From NCBI GenBank assembly GCA_024223125.1, contig JAAEOP010000256.1, positions 1-13,866 on the forward strand: a DNA stretch of 13,866 nt, given 5' to 3'. Positions 1 to 6,174 of the stretch are shown here, piece after piece. Every line of letters starts with the position of its first letter. Position 1 is the first letter of the stretch. The notes under the pieces are model-generated. The model was not told where the DNA came from and did not search any database. It saw only the letters and a list, made by a program, of their open reading frames with translations. This DNA is from Chloroflexota bacterium. GTDB taxonomy: Bacteria > Chloroflexota > Anaerolineae > Promineifilales > Promineifilaceae. The translations under genes were made by a program, and so were the position numbers.

Positions 1-495
1 ATGGAAGATTCCATTGGTTGCCACAGCGCTATCATTATCTGGCTGGCGGGGCAAAAGTGGCTGGTAGACGTTGGATTCCCCTTGTACGCCCCCCTGCCCA
101 TTAGCCCACACGGAACCATGTATCGTTCATCAGAATTCTTGCATTATGCCACATATCCCGACGGCCGTAACCGCTACCAGATCGAACAATGGCCGCACCC
201 AAAACGGAATGTCTTCACCCTCATTGACAAACCTGTTTCCGAAGCAGAGTACCGCGCCCACACCAGCCGCGACTACGGCGAGCAAGGTCTTTTTCTGGAT
301 GCCGTTATCATCAATAAAATTATTCGCGACCAGCTCTGGCGCTTTAACATGCGCGAACGGCCGTGGCGGCTCAACTGCTTCCATTGGGGTCAACGTTTTG
401 ATGCAGAACTGGATGGCGACCCGGCTGCGGCCGTTGCCCGCCACTTCGGCATGGATGAAACCACCGTCCAAATTGCATTTGAGTGTGTTTCTTAG
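1..495 (+). CDS. Arylamine N-acetyltransferase-like protein, 3' part
   Basis: The 164 visible residues match the second half of arylamine N-acetyltransferases, cytosolic enzymes that move an acetyl group from acetyl-CoA to arylamines through a Cys-His-Asp triad. His8 and Asp23 (in LVDVGFP) are 15 residues apart, the same spacing as His107 and Asp122 of the Salmonella enzyme. About 140 residues follow the Asp, as in the family. The catalytic Cys would lie some 38 residues upstream, outside the window. The ATG at base 1 is therefore most likely an internal Met and the gene is cut by the window edge. It ends in TAG at 493-495 and converges with a minus-strand gene remnant 15 bases away. The VDVGFP motif is clear but the C-terminal half is divergent, so the substrate is unknown. 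Confidence 0.7.
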   Translation: MEDSIGCHSAIIIWLAGQKWLVDVGFPLYAPLPISPHGTMYRSSEFLHYATYPDGRNRYQIEQWPHPKRNVFTLIDKPVSEAEYRAHTSRDYGEQGLFLDAVIINKIIRDQLWRFNMRERPWRLNCFHWGQRFDAELDGDPAAAVARHFGMDETTVQIAFECVS

Positions 496-510
496 GCTTC
501 CTTTTTTCTG

Positions 511-891
511 TCACGGGGCAGCAACAATGACGGGTAGATACAAGTTGTAGGGGGCTATCGTAATGTAGACCGGGATGATAATGCTATCCGCCGCGTTGTC
601 GCTATTGGCGAGGGTGATGCTGGCTTCGTAGAAACCATCGGCAAGGGCAGATTCATCTACCGAAACAGCAATGGAATGGGGTGTTGTGCCAGATGTTTGA
701 CTGAGTTGCAGCCAGGGATCGCTGACAGTGGCTGGCCAATGGATGGCGTTGTTGTTGTAAAGGCTGGCTAAATGGAGATAGGCTTCGGGGACACCGAAAG
801 CGGGTTCGATGGCGAGCAAGCCAGGGCTGGCATTGATATGTGGTTGGTTCCGCGAATAGGCAGAGCATAGCGCGACAGGCTCATTATTTGG
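511..891 (-). pseudogene. C-terminal remnant of a secreted BACON-like (Ig-fold) domain protein
   Basis: The frame is open from a stop at 892-894 down to TGA at 511-513 (126 residues). From the segment INASPGLLAIEPAFG onward it reads as one BACON/Ig-like beta-sandwich repeat: HWPATVSDPWLQLSQTSG, then SVDESALADGFYEASITL, then IPVYITI. This pattern is typical of repeat domains in exported bacterial surface proteins. The tail LYLPVIV resembles C-termini of Chloroflexota surface proteins. There is no signal peptide and no convincing start; a TTG at 819 opens only part of the domain. I infer that the 5' part of a larger exported protein was lost, probably in the rearrangement that left the transposase relic next door. 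It might instead be translated as a fragment, but no ribosome binding site supports that. Confidence 0.6.
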
Positions 892-938
892 CTATCTCTT
901 GAAAAGTCACTTCAGTCTCCAACTCGTTATAGAGATAG
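892..938. repeat. Inverted repeat at the edge of the truncated surface-protein gene
   Basis: CTATCTCT (892-899) and AGAGATAG (931-938) are perfect 8-base inverted arms around a 31-base loop. They lie exactly where the BACON-like frame closes and before the transposase relic begins. The role is unknown; it may be a chance repeat or a trace of the rearrangement. Confidence 0.3.
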
Positions 939-947
939 TGGATTTAG

Positions 948-1148
948 GGGAAGGAACGGTCGGGATTGACTTCAACAATTCTCAACTATTTCAAGCGACG
1001 GCTTAACAGCGGTTTTGTAGAAGGATTCAACAACAAAATCAAGGTTCTTAAACGGAGATGTTACGGTATATTTGATGTATCCCGCATTTTTCAACGGCTT
1101 TATTTGGACTTGGAGGGGTATCGTTTGTATGCTCATCCCTATTTTTGA
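948..1148 (+). pseudogene. ISL3-family transposase, C-terminal fragment
   Basis: Transposases of the ISL3 family are DDE enzymes of about 400-550 residues. Only the last 60 or so remain, after a stop at 945-947. The diagnostic C-terminal block is intact: NYFKRRLNSGFVEGFNNKIK, then VLKRRCYGIFDVSRIFQRLY, then LDLEGYR. The glutamate in FVEGFNNKIK is the usual position of the last DDE residue. The first two catalytic aspartates and the helix-turn-helix are absent, so the fragment cannot act as a transposase. Confidence 0.8.
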
Positions 1149-1191
1149 CACCCCCCACATATGGGCGTGTCACGGGAAAGCCTGAAGAACC
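948..1191 (+). mobile_element. Truncated ISL3-family insertion sequence, right end
   Basis: The relic contains the transposase C-terminus (948-1148) followed by about 43 non-coding bases. These end in a sequence which, read on the minus strand from 1191, begins GGTTCTTCAGGCTTTCCC. A GG(C/T)TCTT-type end fits ISL3 terminal inverted repeats. No matching left end occurs in the window, so the element is a fragment and cannot move. The outer end lies 5 bases beyond the stop codon of the neighbouring enolase-like gene. A target duplication cannot be checked because the other end is missing. Confidence 0.6.
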
Positions 1192-1196
1192 AGAAT

Positions 1197-2378
1197 CTAC
1201 AAACAGGTTAGCAACATGTTAAATAATCTGTCTGGGGGGCCAGAGAGGGCGTGTGCCTGGGTGGACAAGGCCACGGCCGTTACCACATCAACCACCCCAC
1301 CCTCCCCATGTACAACCACACCAATTCCCCTTTCTCGACAATCTAAAATAAAGGAAATGGTCTGGCAAATGCTGCCAAATTGAGCCGGGGAGAGATGGAT
1401 TTGTTGTACGGCCGTTTCCTCCCCCAACACCCGCAGCTCATCCGCCGAAAAAAGGGTGTAACCGGCAGCCAGCTTCACACCCATTTGGCGAGTTTGTAGG
1501 TAGGATTGCACTGTTTTTAAGATTTGGATCACGGCCGTTACCTCCCCCAGCGCCACATTTTCCACCACCAATGAATATGGTTTGGCTGTCTGTTCCAAGC
1601 CATACAAAGCTCCCAATATTTTGCCTTCATCGTTGTCATACAATTCGCTGAATCCGCCCTGGATGTTCAAGTGAATGGTGGGGCAGGTATTGGAAGCAAC
1701 GGCCGTCAGCCACTCCTTCATCTGGCGTACATGAGCTTGTAATCGTTCGGCATTGTTACCGAAAGTTAACTTGTAGTTGGTGGAACCGACACTGTAACCA
1801 ATGGAAGCAACAGCCGTCGGCAACACAGGCTGCACCAGAGACATATTGGGTGCATTGGCCTCTACATGGAGAGGTACGGCCGTGTCTGGCACAGGTAAAT
1901 CATATGCTTCCAACAACACCGTCAACAACGTCTTGTTTTGGCTTATTGCTACAGCATTAAAGATGGCTTGACTGATGCCAAAACGAAACGCGGCGGACAA
2001 CGGCCGTTCTTCAACGACATCTTCTGTCTTCGGTTTATCTTCCGTTAGCAGACCAGTAATCAACCGCCGCCGTGACAACGTAGCCCCGCTTGCAGACGAT
2101 TCGGACACAGGTTGGATAATACGAGTGGTCGTAACTGTTTCCGTCAATCCATCAACTTGAGCCACTAGATTGATGAAAGTGTCCGGCGATTGATCTTGTA
2201 AAAGTGGGGCTATCTGTTGTTGAATGATCTGGCGGGCAGATTGGAGATGAGGTACATGGGCACATTCACCCCAGGCGGTACGGCCGTTACTCAACTCAAG
2301 TCCCACCAGCACACATTTACCAACTGGGGATAAACCAGGTTTGACAACGACATTTACAATGCTTACGGTATTTTCCAT
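1197..2378 (-). CDS. Methylaspartate ammonia-lyase-like enolase-superfamily protein, probable pseudoenzyme
   Basis: The 393-residue protein can be aligned along most of its length with methylaspartate ammonia-lyase (glutamate mutase pathway, EC 4.3.1.2). The N-terminal block reads VGLELSNGRTAWGECAHV, the capping helix FRFGISQAIFNAVA, and barrel strands appear at HLNIQGG, SLVVENV and KLAAGYTLFSADELRVL. The family's Mg ligands are D, E, D. Here the positions are Asn238, Glu273 and Gly306, so two of three are lost. The catalytic lysine of the QIKTPD segment is also missing, and no lysine occurs after Lys302. About 38 extra residues (roughly 85-122) precede the capping helix. The ATG at 2376-2378 lacks a clear Shine-Dalgarno. 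No glutamate mutase genes are nearby. The fold assignment is fairly sure, catalysis looks unlikely, and the present role is unknown. Seven ACGGCCGT palindromes lie inside the gene. Confidence 0.7.
   Translation of the reverse strand: MENTVSIVNVVVKPGLSPVGKCVLVGLELSNGRTAWGECAHVPHLQSARQIIQQQIAPLLQDQSPDTFINLVAQVDGLTETVTTTRIIQPVSESSASGATLSRRRLITGLLTEDKPKTEDVVEERPLSAAFRFGISQAIFNAVAISQNKTLLTVLLEAYDLPVPDTAVPLHVEANAPNMSLVQPVLPTAVASIGYSVGSTNYKLTFGNNAERLQAHVRQMKEWLTAVASNTCPTIHLNIQGGFSELYDNDEGKILGALYGLEQTAKPYSLVVENVALGEVTAVIQILKTVQSYLQTRQMGVKLAAGYTLFSADELRVLGEETAVQQIHLSPAQFGSICQTISFILDCRERGIGVVVHGEGGVVDVVTAVALSTQAHALSGPPDRLFNMLLTCL
1273..2287. repeat. Densest cluster of the iterated palindrome ACGGCCGT
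   Basis: Seven perfect copies start at 1273, 1408, 1531, 1699, 1876, 2000 and 2280, all within one gene. On the coding strand most encode Thr-Ala-Val (as in LTAVASN, EVTAVIQ, VVTAVAL), one gives Arg-Pro and one Gly-Arg. Nine further copies occur elsewhere in the window, at 171, 357, 7428, 7845, 7923, 10532, 12002, 12053 and 12576. Confidence 0.9.
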
Positions 2379-2508
2379 CCGTTATTTTTACAACAACAGA
2401 TAAGGGAATAAACGAATGATGATCTTAAAATCCGTTCCTTCCTCCATCCGTTGTTCAAACCATATAATTGATAAAGAAACCAGAAAATTACAATGCTTCC
2501 CTGACTCT

Positions 2509-2597
2509 ACTGAAAAAAGGTCGTTTTAGCCAAAAAACCCAATTTCTCTAGTCGAGTGGCTAATCTGAAATCTAGCAAGAAACCGTGTTTTTTCAGT
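2509..2597. repeat. Imperfect palindromic element (MITE- or REP-like)
   Basis: ACTGAAAAAA (2509-2518) and TTTTTTCAGT (2588-2597) are perfect 10-base inverted ends of an 89-base segment. Inside, AAAAAACCCAATTTCT (2532-2547) is a near match to the reverse complement of 2578-2593. The element abuts the GTG that opens the next reading frame. It carries no coding capacity. The rest of the intergenic stretch 2379-2508 shows nothing recognisable. Confidence 0.45.
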
Positions 2598-2862
2598 GGA
2601 CTCCTCCCTATTATTGGGCTGTGGCGGCTTTAGCGCCATCCTTTTCTTCACGGCCGCGTTCACCCTGCTTGCTATCCTAAGCCAGGAACGGGAAGCAGCC
2701 CACTATCCAGGCGCCCGCCCCATTTCCAGCCACAACAATTATACCGGATTACCTTTTGAATATCGTTGGGATGATTCCTATTTGGTGGATGACAACTTTA
2801 CGGTCGTGTAACTCACCTTCAACCTGGGGGCTGAATCACGGGCAAACGGCGACTGCATTCAA
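2596..2862 (+). pseudogene. Small single-span membrane protein, interrupted by in-frame stop
   Basis: A GTG at 2596 opens a 71-residue frame with a hydrophobic helix (about residues 5-28) followed by a polar tail HYPGARPISSHNNYTGLPFE and YRWDDSYLVDDNFTVV, ending in TAA at 2809-2811. Beyond the stop the same frame stays open and protein-like: LTFNLGAESRANGDCIQF. It then runs into sequence that belongs to a minus-strand relic. I infer a small internal loss or mutation that made the stop, and a truncation of the 3' end near 2860. The start is suspect too, because the palindromic element ends exactly at the GTG and no ribosome binding site is visible. I do not recognise the function; it looks like an extracytoplasmic domain anchored by one N-terminal helix. 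Confidence 0.4.
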
Positions 2863-2909
2863 TTTGGATGGACATGCTCATCAAGGTAAAACTCAATTTG
2901 ACTGCTCAT
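2859..2909 (-). pseudogene. DUF5615 PIN-like toxin gene, N-terminal stub
   Basis: From an ATG at 2907-2909 the minus strand reads MSSQIEFYLDEHVHPN and then stops at 2859-2861. The motif FYLDEHVHP is the hallmark N-terminus of DUF5615 (PIN-like, Mut7-C related) proteins of about 110 residues, whose first acidic residue belongs to the nuclease site. Everything after residue 16 is missing. It follows a DUF433 remnant, the partner that normally precedes it in such pairs. The gene is dead. Confidence 0.6.
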
Positions 2910-3081
2910 ATAACTTCTGAATAAAGAGGGTGTTTTCTGGCGTAATGACTCGGCAAAAATTTCACTCTCCTCAAGCGATATTTTGCACGGTTATACGGTG
3001 TCCCGTGATGCGTGGTTTACCTCCTGCGATGTCCGATGAACTGACAATGTTTTGATACCGTATCTTAGCGCTCATTTTCAT
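2907..3081 (-). pseudogene. DUF433 antitoxin-like gene, internally deleted and frameshifted
   Basis: From ATG 3079-3081 the minus strand encodes 36 residues containing IVSSSDIAGGKPRITGHRIT and VQNIA, the conserved N-terminal half of DUF433 proteins (winged-helix, antitoxin-like). It then meets TGA at 2971-2973. In another frame, starting at 2975, LEESEIFAESLRQKTPSLF follows, which looks like a DUF433 C-terminus. I infer loss of about 25-30 codons between the halves, with a frameshift at the join. The C-terminal part runs straight into the DUF5615 stub, as expected for an overlapping two-gene operon. The identification rests on motif memory and is fairly confident for the N-terminal half. Confidence 0.65.
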
Positions 3082-3141
3082 TATCCAGTCTTCATAAGAT
3101 GATTCCAGCATACTTTAAGGAGAGACTCCGGCCAAGATGAC

Positions 3142-3801
3142 TTACACTACCGTCCGCACATCCACAATTTCATAATCTTCAATTTGACCAAAAGCCTCTT
3201 TCACCTGTTCAACGGTAACATGACGCATTTTCAGCACCGCATCATAATAGCCTTCATGCCGAGGAGACGGGTATGTGCCAATGCCCATCACCCCAAAATC
3301 ATGGTTACTCAAAACAGTGGCCAGTTTGGCAAATTCCCCTTTCTTGTCTGGCATACGCAGCGTCACCCGTATCCCGTCGGCCGGCAAAGCCAGCATTTCC
3401 TGGAAGACATGCAGCAAATCTATTTCTGTCAGAATGCCAACCACCACATCCCCATCTTCCACCACCGGCAGACAACCAACTTTATTGTCAATCATCATGC
3501 GGGCGGCTCGTTCGGCTGTTTTATCTGCATCCACACTATGGACGTCTTTCGCCTTAATCATCAAGCTTTTCACCGACAAATTGGACAAATAGCGGGTGAT
3601 CTCCCATACATTTAAGCTGCCGATTACGTCAGGATCAAGCTTCAACGATTGGCGAGTGATCAATCCTTCCAGCCGCTTCCCACTACCCGTCACCGGCAAA
3701 TGCCGGATACCATTATGGGCCATGATCTTTTGTGCTTCTGGCGCCAGCGTGGTTGCAGTAATCATGATAGGGTGACGTGTCATAAAATCTTTTACTAACA
3801 T
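3142..3801 (-). CDS. CBS-CBS-ACT domain protein (AcuB-like)
   Basis: The protein has 219 residues. An N-terminal CBS domain (about 3-60, VKDFMTRHPIMITATT) is followed by a second (about 75-132, VGCLPVVEDGDVVVGILTEI) and a C-terminal ACT-like domain (about 143-217, RVTLRMPDKKGEFAKL). CBS pairs bind adenine nucleotides and ACT domains bind small ligands such as amino acids, so a cytosolic ligand-sensing role is likely. Bacillus AcuB, in the acetoin cluster, has this layout, but no acetoin genes are here. I chose the ATG at 3799-3801 because AGAGGGG lies 8 bases upstream and the CBS motif begins at once; an upstream in-frame start would add 17 unlikely residues. It sits 157 bases downstream of the ATPase gene, separated by strong hairpins, so it may be a separate unit. 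Confidence 0.85.
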   Translation of the reverse strand: MLVKDFMTRHPIMITATTLAPEAQKIMAHNGIRHLPVTGSGKRLEGLITRQSLKLDPDVIGSLNVWEITRYLSNLSVKSLMIKAKDVHSVDADKTAERAARMMIDNKVGCLPVVEDGDVVVGILTEIDLLHVFQEMLALPADGIRVTLRMPDKKGEFAKLATVLSNHDFGVMGIGTYPSPRHEGYYDAVLKMRHVTVEQVKEAFGQIEDYEIVDVRTVV

Positions 3802-3876
3802 GTGAAAAACCCCTCTTTTGTACCTATGCTTACAGAGGTTCCACCTTTCCAAAAAGATGAAATCTCTAATTTACTT

Positions 3877-3922
3877 AGGTTTTTTCAAAAATTAAATAAT
3901 CCTACCCGTTTTGAAAAAGCCT
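3877..3922. terminator. AT-rich intergenic hairpin between ATPase and CBS genes
   Basis: AGGTTTTTTCAAAA (3877-3890) and TTTTGAAAAAGCCT (3909-3922) form 14-base arms with one mismatch (a G-U pair in RNA) around an 18-base loop. It lies in the only sizeable gap between the transporter operon and the CBS gene. Runs of U in both arms make a bidirectional or processing role possible, but the stem is AT-rich and not a textbook terminator. Confidence 0.4.
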
Positions 3923-3925
3923 CTA

Positions 3926-3976
3926 GCCAATTCCCGAAATGGCATCAATTCGGAATCATTATTTTTTGGAATTGGC
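3926..3976 (-). terminator. Hairpin overlapping the end of the ATPase gene
   Basis: GCCAATTCC (3926-3934) and GGAATTGGC (3968-3976) are perfect 9-base inverted arms. A second short stem, CCGAA/TTCGG, lies within the loop. In the minus-strand transcript the structure begins in the last codons of the ATPase gene and is followed shortly by GAGGCTTTTTC, so it is a candidate rho-independent terminator of the importer operon. Confidence 0.4.
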
Positions 3977-6121
3977 CTTACGCTTAAATGTCTCTTGATC
4001 AACAGTATTCGAATCCGTCTCGATGACGGGATCAAACCCCTGCAACGTTTCTGCATCAATATGGCAAAATATACGATGGCCTTTTTCCACTTCACACCAG
4101 GGCGGAATATTCTCTTCACAAATTTTGCCCCCGTCTGGTAGCATTTCCCGACGTGGACAGCGGGTGTGAAAACGGCAGCCAGATGGCGGCGCAATGGCGC
4201 TGGGCACGGCTCCTTCCAATCGAATCCGCTTTTGCTGCACAGTTGGGTCTGGAATGGGCACGGCCGACAATAATGCCTCTGTATAAGGATGGTAAGGGGG
4301 CGCATAAATAGCATCGGCCGGGCCAATCTCCATAATCTGCCCCAGGTACATCACGGCCACATAATCAGAGAAAAAGCGCACCACACTCAAATCATGGGCA
4401 ATGAATATCAACGTTGTATTGAATTCATTTTGCACTTCTAACAACAAGTTGAGGATAGCCGCTTGAACCGAAACATCCAGGGCGCTGACCGGCTCATCAC
4501 ACAACACTAAATCTGGTTTACTTGCCAGGGCGCGGGCAATGCCCACCCGCTGCTTTTCACCGCCGCTCAACTGGCGTGGCAGCCGGTCATAATAATTTGC
4601 TCCCAACCGCATTGATTCCAGTAATTTGATAACCTCATCCCGAATTTGTTTCTTGGGCACAGTCCTAAAGCGTTCCATCGGCCGGCCGATTTGCTGGCCT
4701 ACTGAGTAAGATGGATTCATCGTCGAATCAGGGTTTTGGAACACCATTTGTAATTCTTGAATCAACTGCTGCTCACGAGATGAAATATCGCCGGTGATGT
4801 CAAATCCCATAAAAGTAGCCTCGCCGGCGGTGCTATCTTCCAGACCGATAATCGTTTTGATGAGGGTGCTTTTACCACAGCCCGATTCGCCGACCACACC
4901 CAGCGTCTTCCCTCTGGGAACGCTAAAGGTAGCGTCTTCAACAGCTTTGACATACCTTTGTGTACCCAGGCCAATAACATCACGGAAAGAACTACCCTGA
5001 ACCTCATAATATTTCTTAAGATTTTCGACTTCAATGATATTTTCATCGCTATGATCTCCATTGCCAGTGTCAGCAGAAACAACGGGCAAGGTCATATCTT
5101 CTGGCGGTGTCCAATCCTCGGCAATGATGTCACCGGCGAAGTGACAGCGCACACCAACACTATTTGCCATTTCCCGTAATTCTGGTCGCGCAGCCCGGCA
5201 TTGGTCTTGCACATAATCACAACGAGGGCCAAAAACGCAGCCTGTCGGCCGATTGTTAGGCGGCGGGACACGGCCTGGAATGGGGTACAAAATGCTACCC
5301 GCTTTATCAGCGCCTAGTTTAGGCACACAGCGAATTAATCCCTGTGTATAAGGATGTTGAGGGTCGGCATAAATATCTTTCACCGTACCCCGTTCTACCA
5401 TTTCTCCGGCATACATGACGCCCACACGGGTACAAACACGGGCCACCACACCCAAATTATGGGTGATATACATGATGGCTGTATCAAAACTGCGGCGCAG
5501 TTCGGCAATTAAATCAAGTACGGCCGCTTCCACAGTCACATCTAAAGCCGTCGTCGGCTCATCCATAATCAACAGCGCCGGACTATTGAGCAAAGCCATA
5601 GCAACCACCACCCGCTGCTGCTGGCCGCCAGAAATCTGGTGCGGATACCGCTTCATCACATTGGCGGCGTCAGGCATATACACCCGCTCCAACATCTCAA
5701 TGCAGCGCTTTTCAGCCTCTGCTTCTTCAATATCACGATGCACCGTAAGGACTTCTTTCATCTGGTCGCCCAACTTCATGGAAGGGTTCAACGCCTGCAT
5801 TGGGTCCTGATAAACCATCGCAATCTGGTCACCACGCAGTTGGCGTAGTTCCTCCCCCTCTTTGCCCACCAAATCCTGCCCCTGAAACTTGATATGGCCT
5901 CGTTTAACATAGCCATTGGCGCCTAAGAAGTTGACAATAGCCCAGGCCACAGTGCTTTTGCCGCAGCCCGATTCCCCCACAATCCCCATAGTCTCTCCAC
6001 GATGGATATCAAAAGAGACATTTTGCACAGCTTCAATTTCACCTTTACGAACTTTATAGGCCACTGCTAGATTTTCTATATTCAATATAGGAGCGCCTTT
6101 CGTTTTACTCCATTCTGTCAT
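3959..6121 (-). CDS. Oligopeptide ABC importer, fused ATPase subunits (OppD-OppF type)
   Basis: One 720-residue cytosolic protein holds two complete peptide-transporter ATPases that would power import. Domain 1 has Walker A GESGCGKST (49-57), Q-loop YQDP (104-107), signature SGGQQ (164-168), Walker B LLIMDEP (183-189) and His221. Domain 2 has Walker A 411-419, FQNP 461-464, LSGGEKQ 518-524, LVLCDEP 538-544 and His576. Each half ends with the oligopeptide-type extension (HPYTQGL and HPYTEAL) and its own cysteine set: C295, C301, C308, C326, and C649, C655, C668, C676, C686. Such clusters can hold an iron-sulphur centre in DppD-like proteins. Most importers encode D and F separately. The ATG at 6119-6121 is preceded by GGGAGA; the longer upstream frame overlaps the permease gene and is not family-like. 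The gene is last in the importer operon. Confidence 0.93.
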   Translation of the reverse strand: MTEWSKTKGAPILNIENLAVAYKVRKGEIEAVQNVSFDIHRGETMGIVGESGCGKSTVAWAIVNFLGANGYVKRGHIKFQGQDLVGKEGEELRQLRGDQIAMVYQDPMQALNPSMKLGDQMKEVLTVHRDIEEAEAEKRCIEMLERVYMPDAANVMKRYPHQISGGQQQRVVVAMALLNSPALLIMDEPTTALDVTVEAAVLDLIAELRRSFDTAIMYITHNLGVVARVCTRVGVMYAGEMVERGTVKDIYADPQHPYTQGLIRCVPKLGADKAGSILYPIPGRVPPPNNRPTGCVFGPRCDYVQDQCRAARPELREMANSVGVRCHFAGDIIAEDWTPPEDMTLPVVSADTGNGDHSDENIIEVENLKKYYEVQGSSFRDVIGLGTQRYVKAVEDATFSVPRGKTLGVVGESGCGKSTLIKTIIGLEDSTAGEATFMGFDITGDISSREQQLIQELQMVFQNPDSTMNPSYSVGQQIGRPMERFRTVPKKQIRDEVIKLLESMRLGANYYDRLPRQLSGGEKQRVGIARALASKPDLVLCDEPVSALDVSVQAAILNLLLEVQNEFNTTLIFIAHDLSVVRFFSDYVAVMYLGQIMEIGPADAIYAPPYHPYTEALLSAVPIPDPTVQQKRIRLEGAVPSAIAPPSGCRFHTRCPRREMLPDGGKICEENIPPWCEVEKGHRIFCHIDAETLQGFDPVIETDSNTVDQETFKRKANSKK

Positions 6122-6136
6122 GGGTTCTCCCTTTTT

Positions 6137-6171
6137 CGTGTTCCGTATACGGATTACGGAACACGGATTAC
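6137..6171. repeat. Heptamer-built inverted repeat between permease C and ATPase genes
   Basis: CGTGTTCCGTA (6137-6147) and TACGGAACACG (6155-6165) are perfect 11-base inverted arms with a 7-base loop. The segment is also tandem 7-mers: CGTGTTC, CGTATAC, GGATTAC, GGAACAC, GGATTAC. It fills most of the 53-base gap between the two genes and lies just upstream of the ATPase ribosome binding site. Confidence 0.75.
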
Positions 6172-6174
6172 CGA

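Noticed and set aside
1197..2378. A dipeptide epimerase or mandelate-racemase type enzyme.
   Set aside because: The segment order and the motifs GRTAWGECA and FRFGISQAIFNAVA fit methylaspartate ammonia-lyase better, and the KxK and metal-ligand motifs of the other groups are absent.
3892..4326. A 144-codon minus-strand frame overlapping the ATPase 3' end.
   Set aside because: It is an alternative frame of the second ATPase domain, whose conserved motifs define the true frame.
3959..6121. Two ATPase genes joined by a sequencing frameshift.
   Set aside because: The single frame is continuous through a natural linker (about residues 330-360) and both domains are complete, so a true fusion is simpler.
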